In this document: piece by piece, positions 1 through 5,252 of the stretch | Numbering within the stretch: the stretch's first letter is position 1 | Layout: the number at the start of each line of letters is the position of its first letter | Source: Candidatus Wallbacteria bacterium | Lineage (GTDB): Bacteria; Muiribacteriota; JAQTZZ01 | Length of the DNA: 5,252 nt | Assembly (NCBI GenBank): GCA_028687545.1 | Contig: JAQTZZ010000100.1 | Coordinates: forward strand, 1-5,252 | Direction of reading: 5' to 3' | The notes under the pieces: model-generated | Seen by the model: only the letters and a program-made list of their open reading frames with translations | The model's database searches: none | What the model was told of the DNA's origin: nothing | Made by a program: the position numbers and the translations under genes

Positions 1-1
1 T

Positions 2-154
2 CTTGAGAACAGCCTTTTTAAGAGGGGGCAGTAGCTCAAGCAGGGTCAGCGGATCGGGCCCATCGGCTCCACCGGAAATTCCACGGGTCCGCATGTGCAT
101 TTTGAAATCCTGCAGCAGGGCAGACAGGTGAATCCCTATAAATTTCTTCCCTGA
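2..154 (+). pseudogene. C-terminal end of an M23 (LytM-like) peptidase, interrupted by an in-frame TAG
   Basis: Reading from base 2, the frame gives LENSLFKRGQ, a TAG at 32-34, then LKQGQRIGPIGSTGNSTGP, HVHFEIL and a short tail ending VNPYKFLP with TGA at 152-154. This is the standard end of M23 zinc endopeptidases, which cut peptide cross-links in peptidoglycan outside the cytoplasm. The HxH motif lies at 92-100; by analogy with LytM its second His is a zinc ligand and its first is catalytic. Base 1 (t) is compatible with the His of the usual HL motif just before LEN. Spacing on both sides of the TAG matches the family consensus (..KxGQ-x-VKKGQxIG..) with exactly one residue replaced, so this looks like a point nonsense change and not a frameshift. 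If TAG acts as stop, the product lacks the HxH motif and should be inactive. A sequencing error or readthrough is also possible. The gene's 5' part is outside the window. Family identity is secure; functional status is not. Confidence 0.75.
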
Positions 155-172
155 AATCCGACTTTCCCCCCA

Positions 173-201
173 TTGAATCCAGTCAGTAATTCTGTTATTC
201 T
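173..201 (+). promoter_or_regulatory. candidate sigma70-type promoter for the transporter operon
   Basis: TTGAAT at 173-178 and TATTCT at 196-201 are separated by 17 bases. Each hexamer matches the sigma70 consensus at four of six positions, including the strongest ones (TTGA; TA...T). Transcription would begin near 207-209, leaving a leader of only about 18 bases that still contains the purine-rich GAGAGAG at 213-219 ahead of the ATG at 226. It is the only such pair I see in the 71-base spacer. The match is modest and could be chance; the operon might also be read through from the upstream M23 gene. Confidence 0.35.
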
Positions 202-225
202 CTAAAAAACCAGAGAGAGTTAATT

Positions 226-1914
226 ATGAAATTATCTCAACTGATCTGTATTTTCATGATTTTTTTCACTGCCGGCTGCGGCAGCAACAAAGCTGATACC
301 CCGTCCGGATCAGCCCAGCCCGGGACAGGGGAAGTCAGTGAAACCACTACTATTGCAACGGAAAATCTGGATCTTGATCTTTCTCCCGCCTATGGTGACA
401 CCCTGATCGAACATGCCCTTTCAGACGCTGTGATACTCAATCCCCTGATCTATACAGACTCACCCTCAGGAGACATCATCAGCCTGGTTTATAACGGCCT
501 GGTGAAGCGGAATCAGAATCTGGAACTGGTGGGAGACCTGGCATCCAGCTTTGAAGTTTCTGCCGGAGGCCAGCTGATCACGTTTTATCTCAGGAAAGGC
601 GTGAAATGGCATGACGGCGAGGATTTCACCGCAGCAGACGTGAAATTCACCTATGACAAGATCATGGATCCAGCTACCAAGACTGCTGACAGGGACAATT
701 TTATCCTGATCGATTCCTTTGAAATCGTAGATCCATACACAGTCAAAATGCATTATAAGGAACCATTCGCTCCGGCCCTGGTCCGCTGGAGCATCGGGAT
801 CATTCCCAAACATATTTTTGAGAAGGAAAACATCAACACTTCCAAATACAACAAGCAGCCGATCGGCACAGGCCCCTATAAGTTCGTGGAATGGACGCCT
901 GACGAGCAGATCCGGCTGGAAGCATTCGACAAGTATTTCGACGGCAAGCCATACATCAACCGCTATGTCTATAAGATTATCCCTGACGAGACTATGGCTT
1001 TCCTGGCCTTGAAGCGGAACGAGCTGGACACCATGGGCCTGGACCCCGAACGTTACGAAAAGCAGGCCAAATCAAGGGAATTCCTGTCCAGATTCAATAT
1101 CTACACCTATCCTTCGATTTCGTTTTACACCTATATCGGCTACAACCTTCTGAATCCCGTTTTTTCAGATAAGCGTGTCAGGAAAGCTCTGACTCTTGCT
1201 ACTGACCGCCAGGCCATCATCGATAATGTACTGCTTGGTCACGGTCAGACACTCTCAGGTCCGTTCGCTCCGACAGACTGGGCTTATGACCAGTCCATCA
1301 AGCCTCTCCCCTATGACCTTGCAGCAGCCAGGAAACTTCTCGCTGAAGCCGGGTGGTCTGACTCCAACAATGACGGCTTCCTGGAAAAGGATGGCCGCAG
1401 ATTTTCGTTTACGCTCTCCATTCCGAACGGCAAGCAGACATTCAAGCTGATCGCCCAGCTTACCCAGGACTGCTGGAAAAGCATCGGGATCGAAGTGAAA
1501 ATCGAACAGGTGGAATGGACTGTTCTGATGAAAATGTGCGACGACAAGAATTTCGACTCCATGATTCTGGGATGGTCGCAGGGACTCGATCCGGACCATT
1601 ACAGCATCTGGCATTCATCCCAGATTCCGGATATGCCGGCCGGCAAGAACGGCAACAATTACATGTCATACATCAATCCAGAAGCAGACAGGCTCTGGGA
1701 ACAGGGACGCACCACATTTGACCTGGAGCTGCGCAAGCAGATCTATCATAAGCTGCACTCAATTATCCATGAAGATCAGCCTTATACCTTCCTCTACGTG
1801 ACTGACGCCATCGTGGCTGTCGACAACCGCATCCACGGGATCAAGGTCGCTCCTTCCGGTATTTATTACAATTTAGAGAAATGGTATGTCCCCAAAAAGC
1901 TTCAGAAATATTAA
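226..1914 (+). CDS. peptide-type ABC transporter substrate-binding lipoprotein (SBP family 5), first copy
   Basis: This is a 562-residue extracytoplasmic solute receptor that should capture a peptide-like ligand and deliver it to an Opp/Dpp-type permease. Residues 1-17 are a lipoprotein signal peptide ending T-A-G before Cys18, the lipidation site; Gly19 at +2 is not the Asp that retains lipoproteins in the inner membrane. A Ser/Thr/Gly/Pro-rich linker (about 19-55) precedes the folded domain. Family-5 hallmarks follow: ILNPLIY near 70-76, FYLRKGVKWHDGEDFTAADV at 120-139, IGTGPYKFVEW at 213-223, a VRKALTLATDRQAI helix at 318-331, and LGWSQGLDPDHYSIWHS at 448-464. The length is normal for the family. 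Residues 379-387 (DSNNDGFLE) resemble a DxNxDG calcium loop. The ATG at 226 is chosen because it gives the complete signal peptide and lies 6 bases after the purine-rich GAGAGAG at 213-219. It is first in the operon, with the paralogous gene 6 bases downstream. Family certain; substrate (di- or oligopeptide, murein peptide, nickel, sugar) not determinable here. Confidence 0.95.
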   Translation: MKLSQLICIFMIFFTAGCGSNKADTPSGSAQPGTGEVSETTTIATENLDLDLSPAYGDTLIEHALSDAVILNPLIYTDSPSGDIISLVYNGLVKRNQNLELVGDLASSFEVSAGGQLITFYLRKGVKWHDGEDFTAADVKFTYDKIMDPATKTADRDNFILIDSFEIVDPYTVKMHYKEPFAPALVRWSIGIIPKHIFEKENINTSKYNKQPIGTGPYKFVEWTPDEQIRLEAFDKYFDGKPYINRYVYKIIPDETMAFLALKRNELDTMGLDPERYEKQAKSREFLSRFNIYTYPSISFYTYIGYNLLNPVFSDKRVRKALTLATDRQAIIDNVLLGHGQTLSGPFAPTDWAYDQSIKPLPYDLAAARKLLAEAGWSDSNNDGFLEKDGRRFSFTLSIPNGKQTFKLIAQLTQDCWKSIGIEVKIEQVEWTVLMKMCDDKNFDSMILGWSQGLDPDHYSIWHSSQIPDMPAGKNGNNYMSYINPEADRLWEQGRTTFDLELRKQIYHKLHSIIHEDQPYTFLYVTDAIVAVDNRIHGIKVAPSGIYYNLEKWYVPKKLQKY

Positions 1915-1916
1915 GG
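1913..1916 (+). promoter_or_regulatory. ribosome binding site of the second binding-protein gene, with two candidate starts
   Basis: AAGG overlaps the TAA of the preceding gene (1912-1914). It is 4 bases from the ATG at 1921 and 7 bases from the in-frame ATG at 1924. The second spacing is nearer the usual optimum, so the real start may be 1924. The choice changes the protein by one Met and does not affect the signal peptide. The overlap with the stop codon suggests ribosomes finishing the first gene re-initiate here. Confidence 0.5.
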
Positions 1917-1920
1917 CGGA

Positions 1921-3537
1921 ATGATGAAAAGACTGCTCTGCATTCTTTTGTTACTGTTCCTCTGTCAGGGCTGCGGGAGCGGCCAGAAAGCAGTTATCGA
2001 ACCCGTAAAAGAACCGGCCAAGACAATTCCGAAACCTCCCAAATACGGCGGCACCCTGGTGGCAGGCTCGATCAAGGAACCTGTCACTCTCAATCCGCTG
2101 CTCTACATGGACGACGCCTCTGATACAGTGATCAGGCTGATTTTCAATGGGCTGCTGCGCTACAACAACAACTGGGAACTGGAAAAAGACCTGGCCGAAT
2201 CATATCAGATCTCTGAAGACGGCCTGAAGATCAGCTTCAACTTGAAAAAAGGTGTGAAATGGCACGACAACCAGGCCCTGACTGCAGATGACGTGGTCTT
2301 CACCTATCAGGAGATGTGCAAGGGGCCGTATCCTTTTACAGACCAGTATTCAGTGATCGACAAAGTGGAGAAGTTTTCCGAACACCAGCTGACTTTCTTT
2401 TTCAAACGGAAGTATGCAGCCATGCTTGACCTGTTCACTCTCAGGATTATTCCCTCGCACCTGCTGCTTGGAAAAGATCTTAAAACATCCAGTTTCAACC
2501 AGTCGCCGATAGGGACAGGCCCTTTCCAGTTCGTGTCATGGGAGCCCGGGGAAATGCTGCATCTGATCGCCAATCCTTTATATTTCAAAGGCCGGCCCTA
2601 TCTGGACCGCTTCGTCTATCAGGTGATTCCTGACAGCACGATCCTGTTCTTCGAACTGATGCAGGGCAAGATCGACGTGATGCCGCTCAGGGCCGAACAA
2701 TACTACACCAACTGGGGCAGTGACAAGCAGCAGGCCGCCATCTCCAAGTACGCCTTTGACTCCGCGGCTTTCAGCCTGCTGGGATTCAACCTCAAGCACC
2801 CGCTCTTTGCCAGTAAAAATGTCAGAACTGCTCTCAATTATGCCATCAACCGCAACCAGATCATCGAAGGAGTGCTGCTCGGGATGGGCGAGGAAGCCAG
2901 CGGCCCCTTCACCAGGAGACACTGGGCTTACAACAGTGAACTCAAGCCCTACCCCTATTCCCTGGAAATGGCGGAGAAACTTCTGGCAGACGAAGGTTTT
3001 GCCAAAAATTCGGATGGTCTGCTCGCACGCAAAGGGGAAGTCTTCAATTTCACTCTGATCATCAACAGGGGCGACCATGAGCGTGAGCTGGTGGCCCTGA
3101 TGGTGCGCGACAATCTCAGAAAACTCGGGATCAGAGTCAACATCAGGTCCCTGGACTGGAATGACGTGGTCAGCAACATTCTGCCCCAGAAAAATTACGA
3201 CATGATCCTGATCGCGCTTGCCCCCAATCCTGACCCTGACGATGTCGCAGCCGCCTTTTATTCCGCCAGTGAAAGGGGAAGTTTCAACTTCTTCGGCTAC
3301 AGCAATCCGGAAATGGACAAGCTGCTCGACCAGGGCAGAATCAGTCTGGACAAGACCGAGCGGATCAGGATCTACGCTCAGATGCAGAAAATACTTCAGG
3401 AAGATCTGCCTGTACTGTTTCTCTATCATCCGAAGGTGCTGTACGGCATCAACGGCAGGGTCAGGAACATCGATCCTGGTCCCGGGGATTTCTTTTATAA
3501 CATTGAAAAATGGAGCCTGGATCAAGCCAGGGATTAA
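1921..3537 (+). CDS. peptide-type ABC transporter substrate-binding lipoprotein (SBP family 5), second copy
   Basis: This 538-residue paralogue of the preceding gene has the same predicted role as an extracytoplasmic receptor. A very hydrophobic signal (RLLCILLLLFLCQG) leads to Cys18, the probable lipidated residue. The lipobox C-Q-G-C is unusual at -3 and -2 but the position is right. A Lys/Pro-rich linker (about 21-41) comes next. The mature domain begins YGGTLVAG and carries TLNPLLY at 56-62, FNLKKGVKWHDNQALTADDV at 106-125, IGTGPFQFVSW at 197-207 and a VRTALNYAINRNQII helix at 301-315. By eye, residues 197-261 align without gaps to 213-277 of the first copy with 31 of 65 identical, so this is an old duplication, not a recent one. 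The ligand-site segment differs (LIALAPNPDPDDVAAAFYSA against LGWSQGLDPDHYSIWHS), as does the DxNxDG loop, of which only NSDG remains (363-366). This suggests a different ligand. Start 1921 or 1924. The stop is 1 base before the ATPase gene. Confidence 0.94.
   Translation: MMKRLLCILLLLFLCQGCGSGQKAVIEPVKEPAKTIPKPPKYGGTLVAGSIKEPVTLNPLLYMDDASDTVIRLIFNGLLRYNNNWELEKDLAESYQISEDGLKISFNLKKGVKWHDNQALTADDVVFTYQEMCKGPYPFTDQYSVIDKVEKFSEHQLTFFFKRKYAAMLDLFTLRIIPSHLLLGKDLKTSSFNQSPIGTGPFQFVSWEPGEMLHLIANPLYFKGRPYLDRFVYQVIPDSTILFFELMQGKIDVMPLRAEQYYTNWGSDKQQAAISKYAFDSAAFSLLGFNLKHPLFASKNVRTALNYAINRNQIIEGVLLGMGEEASGPFTRRHWAYNSELKPYPYSLEMAEKLLADEGFAKNSDGLLARKGEVFNFTLIINRGDHERELVALMVRDNLRKLGIRVNIRSLDWNDVVSNILPQKNYDMILIALAPNPDPDDVAAAFYSASERGSFNFFGYSNPEMDKLLDQGRISLDKTERIRIYAQMQKILQEDLPVLFLYHPKVLYGINGRVRNIDPGPGDFFYNIEKWSLDQARD
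3529..3533 (+). promoter_or_regulatory. ribosome binding site that fixes the start of the OppD-type gene
   Basis: AGGGA lies inside the last codons of the second binding-protein gene, 5 bases before the ATG at 3539. The ATPase frame is open well upstream (an in-frame ATG occurs at 3218), but that part overlaps the binding-protein gene and encodes nothing like an ABC domain. This site and the family's normal N-terminus (LLEVKNL..) support the short start. Confidence 0.6.
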
Positions 3538-3538
3538 A

Positions 3539-4510
3539 ATGGACAAACTGCTGGAAGTGAAGAATCTGACCGCCAGATTCGCGGGATCGACAGGCATGGG
3601 GTCCGCAGTCTCAGGCGTGTCTTTTGACCTGGACAAAGGCGAGGTCCTTGGGATCGCTGGCGAATCAGGCTCAGGCAAGACCGTGACTGCCATGTCCATG
3701 GTCAGGCTGCTGCAGTCTCCGGCCCAGGTCACTGCCGACTATGTCCGCTTCAGGTCTGAAGACCTGATGACAATGCCCGAGCATTTCCTGCGCGAATTGC
3801 GTGGTTCGGAAATCTCCATGATCTTCCAGGATCCTGTCTCGTTTCTGAATCCTGTGTTCAACGTGGGACAGCACATGTTCCAGACCATCCGCTGTCATAA
3901 GAAAATGTCTGAGCGCAAGGCACGGCTCCTCGCGCTTGAAACTCTGGAAAAAGTGGGGCTGTCCGAACCTGAGAAGAAGCTTTCCTATTACCCGCATCAA
4001 TTGAGCGGAGGCATGGCCCAGCGGGTGATGATCGCACTCGCGATTGTCACAAAACCATCGCTCCTGATCGCTGACGAACCTTCCACATCCCTTGACGTGA
4101 CCTTGCAGGTTCAGATCATAGACCTGCTGCTGCGGGTCAAGAATGAACTCAATAATTCCATCATCCTGATCACGCACAACCTGGCCATACTTTCGCAGAT
4201 GGCTGACAGAGTCCACATCATGTATGCAGGCGAGATCGTGGAAAAGATCGCCATGAACACCCTGTTTTCGAATGCCTTCCACCCCTATACCAGGGGCTTG
4301 ATCGATTCGCTGCCCCGCATTACCCGCAGGCTGGAACGGCTCAACACCATACCTGGGAACATCCCGGACATCTTCAGCTATTCCGAGTCCTGCAGATTCG
4401 CGGACAGATGCGAGCGGGTGATGGATATCTGCCGCAAAAAAAGCCCGCCTGAATTCGAAGTGAATCCAGGGCATTTCGCCTGCTGCTGGCTGGCTTCAGG
4501 AGAGAAATGA
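3539..4510 (+). CDS. oppD: OppD/DppD-type peptide ABC transporter ATP-binding protein
   Basis: This 323-residue cytoplasmic ATPase subunit couples ATP hydrolysis to import. In order: N-terminal strand LLEVKNL (4-10); Walker A GESGSGKT (41-48); Q-loop MIFQDP with Gln97; signature LSGGM (155-159) inside HQLSGGMAQRVMIALA; Walker B LLIADEP (175-181) with Glu180 catalytic; D-loop SLD (184-186); switch His213 in ITHNL, where the family usually has THD. The C-terminal oligopeptide/dipeptide extension is present: HPYTRGL (248-254), then Cys285, Cys291, Cys298 and Cys315/316 in the spacing that binds a [4Fe-4S] cluster in characterised DppD. LSGGM plus this extension separates the D from the F subunit. 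Length is normal. The gene starts 1 base after the previous stop, and its TGA overlaps the next ATG. All catalytic residues are intact, so it should be active. The symbol marks the family position; the actual substrate (peptide, nickel or other) is unknown. Confidence 0.95.
   Translation: MDKLLEVKNLTARFAGSTGMGSAVSGVSFDLDKGEVLGIAGESGSGKTVTAMSMVRLLQSPAQVTADYVRFRSEDLMTMPEHFLRELRGSEISMIFQDPVSFLNPVFNVGQHMFQTIRCHKKMSERKARLLALETLEKVGLSEPEKKLSYYPHQLSGGMAQRVMIALAIVTKPSLLIADEPSTSLDVTLQVQIIDLLLRVKNELNNSIILITHNLAILSQMADRVHIMYAGEIVEKIAMNTLFSNAFHPYTRGLIDSLPRITRRLERLNTIPGNIPDIFSYSESCRFADRCERVMDICRKKSPPEFEVNPGHFACCWLASGEK
4498..4502 (+). promoter_or_regulatory. ribosome binding site of the OppF-type gene at an ATGA overlap
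   Basis: AGGAG ends 4 bases before the ATG at 4507. That ATG shares bases 4507-4510 with the TGA of the preceding gene. The arrangement is the classical stop-start overlap for translational coupling, which would keep D and F subunits near the 1:1 ratio needed for the heterodimer. Confidence 0.65.
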
Positions 4511-5252
4511 AGAAACTGCTCTCGCTTTTGAAACTCAGTAAAACCTATACAGTTCGGAAAAGCTTTTTCTTTTCAGCGAAAAACGAGCAGGTGACAGCCC
4601 TGCGCGATGTGAATCTGGATCTGCTGAGGGGAGAAACTCTAGGCCTGGTCGGCGAATCCGGCTGCGGAAAATCCACGCTTGCTAAAGGCATGCTGAAGCT
4701 GTTTCCTCTGGACAGCGGGGAGTTTTATTACGGCCTGCAGCCCGAGGAATTCCAGCGGATCGAGGAGCTCGCCCAGAAACCGCTGCGCACAGGCGGCGAA
4801 TCCGAGGAACTCAGGATTTTCAAGTCTAAATATGAGCTGCTGCATAAGGACAGGGACGGCTGGTTCCCGTATCGCCGCAAGATGCAGATGATCTTCCAGA
4901 ACGCTTACGCTTCATTCAACCCGGGCCTGAAAATCCGGAAAATCATGGAAGAGCCTCTGATGATACACGGCAATTACGATGCCAAAGACCGCGAGCAGCT
5001 GATCATTGAAATGCTCGGCAGGGTAGGCCTGTCACCTGACTATCTGCGGCGCTATCCCAAAGAGCTCTCTGGCGGGCAGCAGCAGCGTGTCTGCATTGCG
5101 CGGGCCCTGATTTTAAGGCCGGAATTCATCATCGCCGACGAACCTGTGAGCCTGCTGGACGGGTCAGTGCAGTCGCAGATCATCAACCTGCTGAATGATC
5201 TGAAGAAAGAAATGAATCTGACCATGCTCTTCATTTCGCACGACTTATCGGT
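4507..5252 (+). CDS. oppF: OppF/DppF-type peptide ABC transporter ATP-binding protein (3' end outside the window)
   Basis: This is the second motor subunit, partner of the OppD-type protein; 248 codons are visible with no stop. The opening LLKLSKTYTVRKSFFFSAKN.. is typical of OppF, including the short basic insertion after YxVRK. Walker A is GESGCGKST (49-57). The Q-loop is MQMIFQNAYASFNP with Gln131. The signature LSGGQ (187-191) sits in ELSGGQQQRVCIARAL. Walker B is FIIADEP (207-213) with Glu212. The D-loop is SLLD (215-218) and the switch His is His245 in FISHDLS. Between Walker A and the Q-loop there are 68 residues (58-125) where ordinary OppF proteins have about 37, so roughly 30 extra, charged residues occupy about 75-118. 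The rest of the helical domain is conserved and no catalytic residue is missing. The missing C-terminus should contain the HPY region. Start chosen by the AGGAG at 4498 and the ATGA overlap. The permease genes may follow downstream. Confidence 0.94.
   Translation, partial: MKKLLSLLKLSKTYTVRKSFFFSAKNEQVTALRDVNLDLLRGETLGLVGESGCGKSTLAKGMLKLFPLDSGEFYYGLQPEEFQRIEELAQKPLRTGGESEELRIFKSKYELLHKDRDGWFPYRRKMQMIFQNAYASFNPGLKIRKIMEEPLMIHGNYDAKDREQLIIEMLGRVGLSPDYLRRYPKELSGGQQQRVCIARALILRPEFIIADEPVSLLDGSVQSQIINLLNDLKKEMNLTMLFISHDLS

Noticed and set aside
1-60. Frameshift as the explanation for the interrupted M23 frame
   Set aside because: M23-like residues (LFKRGQ and LKQGQRIG) lie on both sides of the TAG in the same frame with correct spacing. 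The other two frames give no M23-like residues here, and one of them stops at 4-6.
199-216. TCTCT / AGAGA inverted repeat with an 8-base A-rich loop, as a terminator of the M23 gene or a hairpin hiding the ribosome site
   Set aside because: The stem has only five pairs, mostly from a simple GA repeat, with no T-run after it. If the promoter at 173-201 is used, the left arm is not even transcribed.
599-2268. Near-identical DNA at 599-616 and 2251-2268, considered as a direct repeat
   Set aside because: Both copies encode the conserved GVKWHD motif of the paralogous binding proteins and differ at synonymous positions. This is protein conservation, not a DNA repeat.
3218-3538. In-frame upstream extension of the OppD-type gene from an ATG at 3218, which would make a 430-residue protein
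   Set aside because: It overlaps the second binding-protein gene in another frame, its residues resemble nothing in ABC ATPases, and a good ribosome site plus the normal N-terminus support 3539.
2578-3732. Long open frame on the - strand (384 codons) opposite the second binding protein and the start of the OppD-type gene
   Set aside because: It lies antisense to two genes with unmistakable family motifs. Its translation shows no recognisable domain, and it is best explained as a codon-bias shadow of the + strand genes. The same applies to the - strand frames at 3671-4474 and 1255-1614.

Overview
The window is almost wholly coding on the + strand. It holds most of a peptide/nickel-family (Opp/Dpp type) ABC importer operon and the tail of an unrelated upstream gene. 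The order is: (i) 1-154, the C-terminal end of an M23 (LytM-like) cell-wall endopeptidase, with an in-frame amber codon at 32-34; (ii) 155-225, a 71-base spacer with one plausible sigma70-type promoter; (iii) 226-1914 and 1921-3537, two tandem, clearly paralogous family-5 substrate-binding lipoproteins; (iv) 3539-4510, an OppD/DppD-type ATPase with the C-terminal HPY/iron-sulfur region; (v) 4507-5252 and beyond, an OppF/DppF-type ATPase that runs off the window end. No stretch over 300 bases lacks a gene. I see no RNA genes, mobile elements, CRISPR or repeat arrays.

The four transporter genes are packed tightly (gaps of +6 and +1 bases, then a 4-base ATGA overlap), which implies one transcript and probable translational coupling. 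The two lipoproteins would capture substrate outside the cytoplasmic membrane. The two ATPases would form the asymmetric D/F motor inside. The two permease subunits (B and C) that must connect them are absent from the window. In the classical A-B-C-D-F order they would lie between the binding protein and the ATPases, so here they must be downstream of the F gene or elsewhere in the genome.

The organism is a bacterium of roughly balanced base composition. CTG is the preferred Leu codon and AGG is used freely for Arg, so it is not an enterobacterium. Two lipoproteins with Gly at +2 and a periplasmic-type M23 enzyme would fit a diderm, but the sequence does not allow a phylum call.

This is mainly a recognisable nutrient-uptake locus and not a new kind of system. 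Points deserving a second look are the amber codon inside the conserved M23 core, the permease-less A-A-D-F order, an insertion of about 30 residues between Walker A and the Q-loop of the F ATPase, and divergence between the two binding proteins at ligand-site and metal-loop positions.
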